Of a DNA stretch of 64,000 nt, positions 38,716 to 51,930 are shown one piece after another. The notes beneath the pieces are model-generated. The model was not told the DNA's origin. It made no database searches and saw only the letters and a program-made list of their open reading frames with translations. Each line of letters starts with the position of its first letter. Position 1 is the stretch's first letter. The position numbers and the translations under genes are program-made. The stretch lies in contig CM067086.1 in NCBI GenBank assembly GCA_034008185.1, forward strand, positions 10,478,507-10,542,506, in the 5' to 3' direction. Source of the stretch: Gorsachius magnificus. Taxonomy: Eukaryota; Chordata; Aves; Pelecaniformes; Ardeidae.

Positions 38716-38735
38716 TTTTTTTTTTTTTTTTTTTT
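38716..38735. repeat. 20-nt T run at an exon acceptor
   Basis: T on the plus strand, so A in gene sense, located 6 nt upstream of the AG of the acceptor of the exon at 38560-38708. See findings. Confidence 0.95.
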
Positions 38736-41700
38736 AAGAAAAGAAAAACAGACAGGAATGTAAAGTTAAAAAAAAATAAAAATCATGTGAACCAAGTGAA
38801 AGGCTTTCAGAAAAGCTCCTCAGCTTTCAGCATGACTCATCCCTCTAGCTGCAGCTGAAAGTATTTGGAGGAGAACTTGGCTATGAGGTCGACAAGTTTC
38901 TTTGGGGTTTTTTTTTTGGCTTTTTTTTCTTTTAATAAAATGCAAAGATTTCACAAGATGTGCTTCTGAGCATCCACAGCTGTGGAAAATTTATTGATAT
39001 ATAAAAGCTAAGGCACATAACTACTTTAAAGTGCATCAGTAGATTTTATAAATCTATAGCAGCCACTCACAGGGTGAAATGAATAGCAATAAATAACTGT
39101 TCTCAATATACCACCCTTACACACATAAGACAACTTTTATTTGATGCTACCTTCACTTTTCCCCTGAGAGAAGGCAAAGAAAGAATAAAGACTTCAGCTC
39201 AGTGGTGCCAAGAGAAAAGACTGAAAAATGTAAAAGATGAGGGAAGAATTTGCCCCGACCAGACTGCATCCTCAAAGTGTTCTTTAAAACACATCCTGCC
39301 TTCTAATTAAACAGCTATTTATTTCAATTTATGTAACATTAATATCACCCAGAAGGAAACTCATCCTGCCAGTGATACATAGAGGCTTGAACAGTTAATC
39401 ACTAAATATGACATAAATGAAAAATGCATCAAAAAGCAGACTGCAATCTTTGAATGTTTAGCATTTGAAAACCAGAACCAAAATTTATAGTCCAGATTTA
39501 AGTGAAAGCCAATACCCTTCAGCAGGCTAAGGGCCCGTGGAATAACCCACCGCTTTCTCAAAATTTCTGAACTCACTAAACCTCTCGGTGAACTAAGAAG
39601 CATAAAGGTGAATGAGTGCCATCAGTAAAACGAACATTTTGTATCCGTTTATTCAAACAGTTCATAATCAGCAGCTGGTTTAGAACTTCAGGTTTTTCAA
39701 ACACAGGGTCCTTCCAGTTCCCCAACCATCTTACACAGAAAATCACCCACAAAAAAGTGCTCTACTTCAATTCAAGACTTGACTTTGCAGAAACTTGAAA
39801 CATGCAGGAAGTTCAAAGCTTTTGAACCGACTTGCTTTTCGTTTCATGTCTAAAGATGACTCTAAATCTCATGGGTTTAGGACAATATATATTGCAATAC
39901 AAGCTACTAAATATAAGAAATTCAGATTTTACTACGTACATATCAATTAAGAATTGAAAACAGAAAGCTATAGCATGGTTTGTTATTCACATTATTACAG
40001 AAAATAGTCACCGCTTTTACAGAGATGACAATTGAGGCATAGGTATTTTCATTGAGAGCAAGGCCTGGATGAATACCCAGTTTGTTTGACTACCGGGGGG
40101 GGTTGTTCTAGACAGAATATTACATTTCCTCATTGTACAAAAGCAAACAAAAGTAGTTTGTGCTATCTACTTTACTGTTAAGCCTGGAAGCATGAGACTA
40201 CTTGATTCATCAACTGTAGTGAGAAGAGCCTTTGCTTAGCAAGTTCACAGATTCACAATACAAGCAAAAATGCAGTTTTGCTTCAACCGTGCATCATACT
40301 AAGATTTCTAGTCAAATATAAGCACAAGACTGAACGTTTTAGCTTTGTTTTAATTAGAAGCCTGAATGACTGCTGCTCTTGAAGGATGTTTGAATTGGCA
40401 ATCACAGCTTATTATTTCATCCAGAGGGAATCTGATTCTAGAGGCTGCACCATCATCACAGTCAATCCGCATGCTACATGGCAAGACCTTCAGGTGCGTG
40501 GGGTGCTTAGAAGAAAGACCTTTGTGTTAATACAATCAACAGAATAAGTCTTCAGCAGCAAATATTCCTATAAAAATTTAAAGCTACAAATGATCTGTGA
40601 GGACTATGGAATTGATTGATTCCTTCTGTAGGAAGTAAAAGAAGTAGATATTGCACACTAATTCTGTTACTTGTAAACTCTAGAGCTCTCAATATGATAA
40701 TCATAACAATAAATGGTCAACTTTGCAAAATGCTGTTGCTTATTCACAGCTAATCCGACTGTACTAACATAATAAAATTTCTTGTAAACCCCAGTCAAGT
40801 ATAGGTCAAGCAAGCATTTTAGAATGGATTAACATATTTCAAACTACCCGTGTACATTAGACAGTGCTTAAACATATGCTTCCTTGTGAAAACTAATGTT
40901 ATTACATTCGTCTGCATATTATCCAAACTCCTAAGAAACAAGCCCATCAGTTGAAAAGAAACCTTTTTTTTTTTAAAAATGTAAAGCATTTTAAAGTTTT
41001 AGGGTGATTCTCTTTCCAAGACACAATGTAAAACAGAATTGCTTGAACCCAGTTAAACTCAACATTACTAATGTTGACCTAAAATATTAAGTATAGAAAC
41101 AGGCACAGAGAAATCTTGGATGAGATGAGAGGGAGGAGCAAGAAACCATGAGCAAAGGCTGCTTTTCTGACTCAGATTCTCTACCAAAAGAAAGCTCGTG
41201 CCAAATTCCTCTTCAGTGTAATGTGGAGGTCAGTGGAGACACCACAGGGATTTTAACCCTTTCCCTAGAGCTGTGAGAGTTTCTTCAGCTGACTGGCTTG
41301 CTGTTCAAGAACACTTGCTTCTTATATTTTTCTTATTTGCTTAAAAATTAAATTATTTCAGGGGTTTGTTTGGGTTTTTTTCATTATGAAATGATGCCTT
41401 GAGATGAAATATGCCTCACCTGTTCTTCCCTACCAGATCTCTGATAATGAAATAGTCAGAGCAATCTGAAACAACCTGGTTTTGCTGATTTGGCATTTGA
41501 ACCCAGGATTTGGTTGAGCCAGTGAACCAAGAGAGACAATTTATTTGTCTAGATCTTCAGTAATTTTCAAACCTGAGACAAACACCATTTTTTAGTATAT
41601 ATGCTCTCCCTGGTGGATGAGACCAAAAGACCAGATATGCAAAAAGAGCACTAGGCAAGGCAGACATACTGGTTTCTGGGTGCCAAGAGTACGAAGGACA

Positions 41701-42484
41701 AGTGACAAGAAACCCAAGAGGGCAAGCAAGCTAAAAGGTGTGTGAGGGTACCCTGAGCTGCCTTAGAGCAGCATTTAACCCTATCGATCTGCACTGTGAC
41801 TCCCTTCCACGGGAGAAATACCTGGAAACTGATGGCCACCAGCAGATGGGGGTCCCATGCCGGAGGGAGGCTCTGGGGAAGGGCTGTAGTGGCGGCTGCT
41901 ACTGCTGTAGCGCAAAAATAAGGAAAGCTTCCATATAGCTGGGCTGGCTCAGAGGTTTGCAGCTTTGATCTCTGCATTTCTCCTCAACACCATCACTTCC
42001 TGAGTCCCAAGACCCAGGCGAGGAATGTTCACAATCTGCAAGCTGCATTGCTTTTGTATTCATTTGGATTTGATGCAAAAGGAAAACACATTTACAATGA
42101 AAGAGCAAGGAAATATCCTTGTCCCCTCCATATGGATGTCTCTGTTGTAAGCCAAAAGGAGAAACATTATGCAGTATAGAGGCCAGGCTTGTCTTAACGA
42201 GGCTGATCCAACTGCCTCACGAGGCAACAGCAGACTATCACTGACTTCAAAGGAAGCTGAATCAGACCCCCAGAATGCATATGGTCACACGAAATAGCAA
42301 GCCTTTGGCAAATATCGATTCTAACCACCATCCCTGCTTCCAGTTCCCTTTATAAGCATTTTGTTTTTTCAAGTTTCCCATTCTCTTGAATTCTACGTAC
42401 CAAACTGCTGAGTTAACAAGTTAACACGGGACATTTATCTACACGACATTGATCTTCAGAAGATCTCACAGGCAATTCATCTAC

Positions 42485-42504
42485 GGGGGGCGGGGGAGGG
42501 GGGG
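42485..42504 (+). other. G-rich tract, possible G-quadruplex
   Basis: Six G, C, five G, A, seven G; the last run can be split to give the four G-runs a quadruplex needs. The G-rich strand is opposite to the gene's sense strand. Confidence 0.7.
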
Positions 42505-42600
42505 AAGATAAAATAACCAGTGATCTTTAGAAAAGTCCTGAGGAATGCAGTGCCTTGAGCTTAAGCATCGATGAGTTTCCGCCAGCAGTTGCAATTTCTC

Positions 42601-42640
42601 ACTCCGTGAGGCTGACTCCGGCGTGTCAGCCTCACCGAGT
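42601..42640. repeat. Strong inverted repeat (hairpin)
   Basis: GTGAGGCTGAC (42606-42616) and GTCAGCCTCAC (42625-42635) are perfectly complementary around an 8-nt loop. After one C-C mismatch the flanks ACTC and GAGT also pair, giving a 15-bp stem. Confidence 0.95.
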
Positions 42641-45600
42641 CCTGAGGCAGCACACAACGTTCCTCTGCTCAGCCTCTCACACGTGGCAAATGGGAAGCAG
42701 AGGCAGACTCAGCAATTCCGTCTCACCCTGGGAAAGGAGTGAAAAGTAAGGCTGAGGGGAAAAAAAATGCAGGCAGACAACTTCTCTATAAATGGCAGAA
42801 AGCAGGGAAATGCATCATTTCTTTCTAGATGGGAGAAGTAATTATCAGAGGAATAAAGTGATTCACTGAGTGACGATTATAACTCCTGCCTTTCACACCA
42901 CCAGGAAGCAAGAAGAATAGAAGACCAGGTATACAGTAAGGGAAAGAGCTCATCAACTTGTGTTAACTTGGGTGCCTAAATTAGGAGCTAGCGCTCGCAG
43001 AGGGGATACGGTCTCCAGAGGGTGATGCTGAATGCCCAATCTAAGAACCTACCACCCCTGAGCTGTACAGCTGAGTTAGAGTTAGCACCTCACAAATGAC
43101 AAAGTATGTATTTGCTGCATCATGCTACAGCATGTGCACAAAATATAGGGCAATGAATATATTTTACTTTATAATGAACTGGGTCATGAAAGCTTGAGCT
43201 GCCATCCCAGGAGAGACTTGAGAAAAAGCAGCATGTACCTCCAGAGGCAAGGAGCTGGAAATAGTGGCAATAAATGGGCAGGAAAAGAGGCCCAGGTAGG
43301 CAGAATGAGGACTGAATAGCAGACAAGTAGAAGTACCCAAGGGAGCAGCCAGCAAGCAACCTATCCCCCAAACCTTTTGCAGTGTTTCTGTAACAACAGG
43401 CACAACATGAACTCCTCTCCACACATAATCCCTCTGATGGCACCTACAAATTCTTGAACTACCCTTTTTGCCCTCTGCCCATGACCTCCGTTCAGTTGTA
43501 GATATAGCCCAATCCATCCAGCTCACGCACATTTGGTGCACACAAGCCCTTGCAGAAGATTAAGATAAAATACAACTGGGAAAGAAAGAAGCAAGCAGAG
43601 AAGGGTGGCTGGGGAATTCTGCTTTTGCTGCCATTGAAGAGGAAGCAATGGGAATGAACGTCTCAGTGCAAAGCACTGCATGAGGGAACAGCGCGGGATT
43701 CACGTGCTGTGCAGCCTTACAGCTCCCCAGCATCTCTGGGCACTCCAGTCCAAAGAACTGCTCAATGGTGAGAATCCAGGTGCGATCTGTGTATGCATTA
43801 CTCATTTTACTCATAAAATTACACAAACGCAGATTCACACCACCAGTGCTGGAGGAAAACTCAGCCAGTGGGATGTTTACGAGCATGTTCAGATCAAATG
43901 GATGAAAACCACAAAATCTCCACACTCTCATAAAGTATCTGAGCTTAGATCTTTAGTGCATAGATGAGCTCTTTCAACATCAGAGAAGCTGCAACTGTGC
44001 ATCTCAGCTAAGGAATTTACTCCAGGAATCTATAGAAAGAAGAACTATTTCAATATCAAATTACAGCTAAGACACATTACAGCTGCTTTAAAAACAGTAC
44101 TAAGTTACAGACCACTACCTGCTTATAACCCTACCACCCAGTGTATCAGCTCAGTACCACATTGTCGGAAAAGTAGTAGAGCATCTGCAACATGCAGAGT
44201 GACGAGCCTAAAATGCGATTGGGCTTTTGAGTCCTAGTCCAAGGAGTTTGTAGGCAACAGCCTGTGCTTTCTAAACTTTCCCAGTTTTGCTTTGCCTTGC
44301 AATAAGCAGAAGGAATACTGCAGATCCTTTCAGCTCCCTGCCATCTCTGCAGGGACTGCAAGAGCTGAGTTGTAATCATAATGAAGCATCAGATGGAGAA
44401 GAATAAACATGGTTAATAAATGAATAAGAAATTTCACCCCAAAAAAATCATCCATTTAACACTCCATCCAAAATCATGTGTAATGGAAACATCTGATGAG
44501 CAACTGTTAGCACAGTAGAGCATCAGCATGCCTAAACTGCTTGCACTTCTCAGAGGTTTAACCCTGCTGACTTCAACACAGTCTCTGTGAATTTAAACTA
44601 GGATTTGGGAAAGGGGCCTCATAGCCATTTTACTCACTGTTTTACTAACCTGCAGCATTGACTAGAAAACCAGGCAATAAAGCTGACAGAGACTGTCAAG
44701 AGAAGCTGTAGTGGATGGTGTAGCTGTGAGACAGACTCCACAGAGAAAAATGGGGATCTAAATAAAGCATGAGATAATTATTAAAAATAACTGAAATCCG
44801 TGTATCCCAATGTAGCAACAAAGCAGCAGGCTGATCATCAATAGGATCAGACAGATGGAGTATTTGGCCTTTATTTGACAGGCCCATATGGATATTGTTT
44901 GATTTAGTATGCTCTGGCTGCCATTACCCTACACTGTCTATTATTAACATCGCCACTATTACACTTTTCCAAAAACTCACATGCTTTTTAGATTGTGAGA
45001 GGCCGACTGGGGGCGTGGAAGAAGACAGGGGCATACGTTTCCCTGGTCACTGCCTGCACCATCATTTTGTATCAATCCTAGCTCTGTCTTTGACTAACAA
45101 CTATCCAGAAACCTCCTGGTAAGGGTCTGACTAAAAACCCAAAATGTTTTCAGAGAAGAAACTAGCATAGCACTGCTGGCAGAGGTGCAATCTCTCCAAG
45201 TTTGCTTCAGCATCATAGCAGTCCAGCAATTCCGGTTTCTCCCAGATTTGTACAACCCTTTTGATGTGAGATGATAATATGACAGACAATAATGTGATAC
45301 GAAAGCACAACAGGCGGTAATGTGGCATGTGATGATGGGATTTTACTGGAAAGATCAGCTCGCTGTCTTTCTAACCTTTTTCCACATTTACTGGAAGAAC
45401 TTTGCAAATGTTCTAATTTGAAAGCAATGTCAAGTTGGAAGCTCTTCCAACTGGACCTCAGTCATAATTTCTGCAGCTCTTGGCACACACAGTGGAGGAT
45501 TCGGTAAAACAGCTAAATCATCCCATTTGCTACATGACATGCACCATGTCCAATTTACATCAGAATTCAAAACAACTAAGCGGTTTAGGAGAGACAAGGT

Positions 45601-46016
45601 GCCTTACCAGGAGGGATAAAGGGAATGAAATGCTTTTCTGGACTCCAGAGGTAAGGTTAAGCTACCGGCACTCCCCCCACGCTAAGGATCTTGCTTGCAG
45701 GTCCACACCTGCCTATTTTAAGGGCTCAGGCACCCACCTGGGTTAGGCTGCCCTGACACTCCACTTAGTAATGCTGATTTGAGACATATTGCTCCATTCT
45801 CCTCTCTCATGAGTTCTGATGTATTGGGAAATAGCTGAGACACCCAGCTTCATCTGTTCTCATCTCTCTGGAAAAGACTGTACTTACCTAAGTACAGCTA
45901 CAGCCTGGCTCTCACTAATTTCAAGGAAAGATGGCAACGCCAAAAGAAGGACATTTTGCTCCCTGAGTGATTTACCTGAAACCTGTATAGAAGATTTATG
46001 CGGATATGATTTTACT

Positions 46017-46041
46017 AAAAAAAAAAAAAAAAAAAAAAAAA
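46017..46041. repeat. 25-nt A homopolymer
   Basis: An uninterrupted A run on the plus strand within the 14-kb intron. No polyadenylation signal or recognisable retrocopy body precedes it. Confidence 0.9.
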
Positions 46042-49000
46042 GATGACATTTTCTAGGCTGGTTTGGGGCTTTATAATGATTTATCTTTCACTCGAGACTC
46101 TGACTGTGAAGAAGGCCCATGATGCAAACCCAGAGCTAGTTGTCCTGTTATAGTGCAGAAGTAAACAAGAAGCTGATTCTCCCCAAACTGAAGTGAGATA
46201 CTCAACTTGACAGAGGAAAACAGCTAAACAATTGCATATAACTACATCATTTCACTTTTCAGTCACTTTGGGTGTCAGCTGTAACAAGGTTCAGTTACAT
46301 ACCTCCAGAAGCACAGTGATTAAGTTGCTGTCATCAGTCTAACTCCTTTTAAGGTGCAAAAAATACTTGTCAAGAGCAGTATCCAGCTATTGAGAAGGCT
46401 CAAAGTCTCCTAGAGGTGACACTGAACAGGTCCAGAGAGCAGAAGGGTGCATAAGAAACCCTCCCCTGGAGGGAGGGCTGCCCCTGGGACCAATGGATTG
46501 CAGGACACTCCCAATGGGAGCCCACCAGCAAGATCCCATTCAGAAATTCATCCTGATTTTAGAGATCCCACAGCAATGTTTCTGGGTCATTGCTTTACCT
46601 TCTAGATTGCTTCAGCTCTAGCTGTCAAAGCAGACTCAGTAGCTATCAGCAGCTGCTTCTCCTTCAGCTGTCCCAGTTCTGCTGCTTGTCTCCTTTTCTC
46701 GCTTTTCCCCCCTCCAGACAGATTTCCCATGCAATTTAACTATCACTTTTTATTTAAAGCTGATCTGAAATTATCTGACTCTGCTGACTGCGAGGTTCAC
46801 AGACTCCAGAAGAGCACTCTGATTGGCTTTGTCAATTACTTCTCAACAAACATAAATACAACCAGAGATGGGCCTGAACCCAAGCTCTGCCTCTGAACTT
46901 TCATTTCTGAGCTGGGAAGAAGCCTGTAACCCCATCAAAAATGTGTGACTGACTCTAGTCTCCTCAAGGGACCCCAGAGAAACTGTGATGTGGAGATAGG
47001 GAGAAACGAGGAGAAGATGGAACTGAGTTCCAAGGCAAGCTTTCAAGCTGGCCTCTACCACCACAGGCAATATCAAAACCCCAGATCCAGGGGCTTGTAC
47101 TGTTTTAGATCCAGAACTCAGCTGCTGAATCCCAGCTTTAAAATAAAAACATTTCAACTTTTAACTTTGCATAGTAACTGTGGCATTGCTTGGAGGAAAG
47201 ATTTTTTCACAGGAATTTGTGCCAGTTGCCTGAACCATACACTTTTGACTACCCTTCTTTTCCCCAGGTTATCTGTCCCTCTTTAACAGCTAATCCATCT
47301 GCCCAGGGTCACATTCCAGCTACTGGAGTCTCCTTGAGAAGAGCATTTCCTCAGCCAGTAGGTATTTGATGGACTCCATCTTCCACAGTATATTCTAAAA
47401 TGTTAGCTGAAAAAATACCTGCATTTAATGAACAAAGGAGCCCCAATGCTGCTGACTATATCAACCACAAGGCCTAGTGATACACAGCACTGGGACCTGC
47501 CACCAAGCAGCTCTAGCAAGTTTTGGCACTGATGGCTATCACGCCTTTGGCCACCTAACGTCTGGGATAGACCAGGCTTGGCTATATGTAACTGGCATAT
47601 GCTGGTATCCCTGGACTTTGTGTTCCTAAGGACTTTGCTGCCAGTGAAACACCAAAACTTCCCTAAGGAAGTAGCAGACACTTATGTTCCTCCTCACAGG
47701 AATGTGGTGGAGAGGAATAAACTGAAAGAATGATTTCAGCCCTGGAGCAATTCCGGCAGATCTATGCACTGCAAAAGGCCTAGCAGGAAGCCTGCCAACC
47801 GATGCAGAGGAAGGCCTAATGTCGCCCCAAACTGGCGGGCACACACCGATGCATGTGGCCAAGCCAGACATAGCATGAGTTTGTTCACTGCAACCCAGCT
47901 CGGTGACCACTCAAAAGGGCTCTGGCCACAAAGTCAAGCCAGTCTTGTCCAAAAAAAAAAGTACAGATTAATCCCATCTGGGGACTCTAAAAGAGGTTAA
48001 TTCATTAGCTTTGTCTTTCATGTTAGTTAACAGAGTTCTAAGAGTACATTGGACCATTGCAATTTAGTGAGCAGGCACCAGTCTTGCATGTGAACCAGTC
48101 AGACAGAACGGGAACCTTACTGCGGCAAGACCTCTCTGCAGTAATGCGTGTGGCCGGAATAAACCCATTCTTACACAAACTGCTCTTCTCAATGCACCAG
48201 TAAGAGACTACGCAGAAGACTAATCATCTGATACTTATACACCTGGGCTAGGGCTGCATAGTCCACCTATGACTTCAAAAACAGCAGAGGAGCAAAAAAA
48301 CCTGTTAAGTCACAGATCTTCAGGGAGGAAAAGCATTTTAATCACTTTCATTCTTCTTGGGGAAAAAAAAAGTTTTAAATGAGGGCCACGCAGCTATAAG
48401 AGCAAATGGCTCTTGCTTGGACAGGGTAAATGGAGTTGTGCAACATCAAATTAAACATTCACAATCCATGATGCAACATGCACAGCCCAGCTGAGCAATG
48501 GGTCCCCTACATATCTAGGCAGTGTCCTCTTAGAGGAAATTTCCACCTGTTCTACTGTGTCCAGCACTCCAGGGAGGTACAAACAGAGTAAGAAGGCTTG
48601 GCTTGTCAAAGATTTCTTCCACTACATTTAATTTCTGAACTGAGTGCAATTTCTCTTGCAAACACAAACTATAATTTATATGGTTTTACTAGATTTTCTC
48701 AAGCAAAACTTAATATTGTGCCCTTAACCTTGCCTTCATTTTACTCATTCAACTTTTTTTGGTGATGATAACAAGTGCTTTCTTCTAGATGTCAGATGAA
48801 AAATGCCTCAGAGACACCAGACCTTAAATAACAATATTCAAATATCTCAACTGCATTTAGGGGAACAGACTAGAAAACTGAAACCCTGTGGTACATATGA
48901 CGGGCAATACTGTTGTCCACAAACACAGCAGAAGCAACGGTCTCAGACATCTCCTAATACTATGATAGTTTCTTGAATTTGCAGAAAAGCCAAGCATGGT

Positions 49001-49388
49001 TTCCCCAACTGGATTCATAAAGCCACATCAATTTTGGCCTGATTAAAGACTCATTCAAAACCACAAGAAGCAAAACAATGTTAAGTTTACTATTACTGCC
49101 ACATTCCTGCGAGTGCTAGTACAGAAGATGAATGAAGACCACATGGTTCCTCGCACATGGAATACAGCTCTGATAAATATTAGCAATGTGCACCCCTTTA
49201 CACAATTGCTTCTTCATTAATGCAGAATGGATTGTTATGTTCCAACCTAATACCTCTCTTGAACTTAACATGCAGATATTTCATATATTAAAGTGTACAA
49301 AAATACTACAAAATTAAAGAAAGCGTACAGTTCATGATGTCACTGGATTTCAAAGTACAATCATTTTTGGTATTAATGTACCTTAAAA

Positions 49389-49390
<2 letters not shown>

Positions 49391-49431
<41 letters not shown>
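49391..49431. repeat. 41-nt T homopolymer
   Basis: An uninterrupted run of T on the plus strand (A in gene sense), the longest homopolymer in the window. No AATAAA signal lies close upstream in gene sense, and I find no flanking target-site duplication, so I cannot call it the tail of a processed retrocopy. Confidence 0.95.
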
Positions 49432-49435
<4 letters not shown>

Positions 49436-49744
49436 TCAGCTCTCAACATAAACTAGCCATAGCAGTTCATCACTGTCCTGGTCATTAAAGAAACCAACAG
49501 TGTAAGGGCACCAGGAGAAAGACAAAGCTTTAGTGTGCAAATGCATCACATGAGGAGGTCATGTAGCAACCCAAAATCCAATTACTCCAGCCCTAGCACT
49601 TACATGTTTAGAAGCTGTATTTTGTTCATTGCACTAGTCTGAATTAGACCACTCAGTACCCCACACAGTATCTTTTAGATATCTAACATTAAATAAGCTT
49701 TTTAGAAGATACCCCCTGATAATTCACAACTTATCCACAGCTCT

Positions 49745-50560
49745 TCTCTGCTTTCCAGTGAGGGAGACATGTCCTGCTGAGGGGAACCAGGCCAGGGGAT
49801 GCGGTGACAGACAGGAGAGCTGGGCTTCTGTCCTGGGGGACCTCAGCAAACTGAAGGAATTGCTCAACAGGAACTTCGGGAAGTTTAGGAAAGACAAATA
49901 TGTGGGTCAGAATAACCCTGCAACAGTACATGCAGTACATGGGGCAAGGAAAGCCAGCCACGCCTTGGCCTGCATTAGCAAGAGTGTGGCTAGCAAGTCA
50001 CGGTAAGTGGTAGTTCCCCTCTATTTGGCCCTTGCAAGGCTGCATCTGGAGTAGTCACAGTACCAGAAAGACTTCAACAGACTGGAGATAGTCTAGAGCA
50101 AGGCTACGAAGATGGTTGAGGGCTGGAGCATACAACGTAAATGAGAAAAGGCTGAGGGAAATGGGACTGTTTACCCTAGAGAAGCCTGGCAGGGAACCCA
50201 GATACTGTATTCCACTGCCTAGAAAGGATAATGGAAAAGGTGGAGCCAGGCGCTTCTTGGAGATGCACAGTGAAAGGATGAGACACAACGGTCACAAATA
50301 GCAACAAGGAGAATTCTGACTGGATAGAAAGAAAAATTCCTTTACAATGATATCAAGAGAAAATTCTTGACGGTGGAGGTTAAGCAGTGGAGCAGGCTAC
50401 ACAGAGAGGTAGTGGAACCATCCTCCTAAAATATTTTGAAAACTCAACCAGATGTAGCCCTGAGCAACCTGATCTAACTTTGAAACTAGCCCTGCTTTGA
50501 GCAGAGGCTGGACCAGCTGACTCCAGAGTCCCTTCCAACCATTTTTTTTTATGATTCTGT
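49745..50560 (+). mobile_element. Old, long CR1 LINE 3' fragment
   Basis: About 800 bp of degraded CR1-like ORF2 end and 3' UTR. Recognisable words in order are a GACCTCAGCAAACTGAAGG line, GGCCTGCATTAGCAAGAGTG TGGCTAGCA, CTGCATCTGGAGTA, GAAGATGGTTGAGGGCTGGAG, an MGLFTLEKPG relic, a GGTTAAGCAGTGGAGCAGGCT line, and the terminal CCCTTCCAACC followed by ATGATTCTGT. It is much more diverged than the copies at 4986 and 27222. The left edge is approximate. A chance resemblance to DENN residues inside it was rejected. Confidence 0.8.
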
Positions 50561-51769
50561 CTCACAGTAGAGTGCTTAGAGCATTGCTCAAGATTCACAG
50601 CCTTTTTTCCTTGTGTTTTAACACTCACTTGCATTAAAAGTTTTAATTCTATGGGGGAGTGGGACATGACACTTTATTAAGTTTACAACTACAGTTACAA
50701 TGTTTTAACTACCTACAAGCTTTTAAGGGAAGCAGGAGATTCAACCAGGTATAGACAAAAAAAACCACCACCCCCCCTAGGGCAACTGTTTGCAAAGAAA
50801 ACCCAAAGCAGCAGTGACAGAGTCCTCTATAGCTCTGAAGCAGATGTAAATCTATAAAATAAACTCACTCTTACAGACACCTGGTTTGTATGAGTACAAA
50901 AGTGCTACTTAGAGTCTGGGGTCTAGCACTACTGGTATAAATTATGCAGATGTGATACACAAAAATACGATAGTTTATTTAAAGCTGGAGATCAAACTAC
51001 TTTGGCTTGTCTTTAATCATGCTTGACAGTTTATAAGAATTATACTGATTTGGTATTCCCCCCCCACTGCCTGTATTGAATGAAGTGCTTTGGAAAGAGG
51101 TTGTTAAAAAGCAGTACAAAACAATGAAGTCCTGTGTTTGTCCACAGATCTGAAATTTTGCATTCTCTTCCCAGTGCCATGCCAAAATGCCCAAATTATA
51201 AACTGCAGGGAGCTGACTTATAGTTCCCATGAGCTGGAAGAGCCCATTATGATTTTATTTTACTGAACCCAAGATTTCTTCTCATTTGAAAAAAGCTTCT
51301 TACCAGTCCTGCACATTTTATTTTGATATTTAACAAACCAAAGCAAGGAAAAGAAGCATTACCACCTAACATCTGGCAGCACATTGACAGGTCCTGAGCA
51401 AAGATGAGCACTGTAATTAATGCACGACACATTTCAAAGTGTGAATTGCATGGTGGTCTGACTGTTCATGAAGCTGATGATCATATAAGGATGCTCTCCA
51501 CAATCCCCCCCAACTTTTTAGTATCTACATAAGCTCTCATTTTTATTAACAGACACTGAACTGCAGCTTTTTTTTTTTTTTTTGCATTGTGAAAGCATTT
51601 TTTTGATTGGCATAGAGGGAGAGTACAGCTGAAAATGGAAAGAGTAAACTCCTGTTTTCACTGAGGCTGACAAGCCAGGGACAGAATTTGGGTATATGGA
51701 CAAAGAGCCCCAATCTGCAATTTGTGGCCACTGTTCCTTGCTGTATCAGCTGATATGACTTAAGAAGAT

Positions 51770-51930
51770 TTTTGTTCTATTGTCCTTCTTTGCCCTTCAA
51801 ACATTTGTAGACAGTATTAGAGTGCCCCTGGTCCTCCTTTTTACCAGACTAAACAAGCCCAGCTTGTCAGTGTCTCTTCAGAGGACATGTGCTCTAGGGC
51901 CCCCGACTATCTTGGTAGCCCTCCAGTTTT
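51770..51930 (-). mobile_element. Degraded CR1 remnant
   Basis: The plus strand reads CCAGACTAAACAAGCCCAGC, then TCAGTGTCTCTTCAGAGGAC ATGTGCTCTAGGGCCCCCGA CTATCTTGGTAGCCCTCCAG, which follows base by base the reverse complement of the CR1 segment that encodes the LFSLEKRRL region and its upstream line (compare 5371-5443). Edges are uncertain and neither terminus is present. Confidence 0.65.

Noticed and set aside
41390..41425. CAG|GTGAGG in gene sense as a possible donor or recursive site.
   Set aside because: The sequence before the AG is purine-rich, with no pyrimidine tract and no open exon ending there.
45819..46046. Open frame ending in a poly-lysine stretch.
   Set aside because: The lysines are the 25-nt A run read in frame; no other coding signal is present.
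49758..50006. Plus-strand frame with SKLKELL and ISKSVASKS, words resembling the missing DENND2B C-terminus (PKLKELPVEE, FRKSVASKS).
   Set aside because: The strand is wrong, and the order of words follows a CR1 ORF2 end that continues into CR1 3' sequence to 50560. The resemblance is chance.
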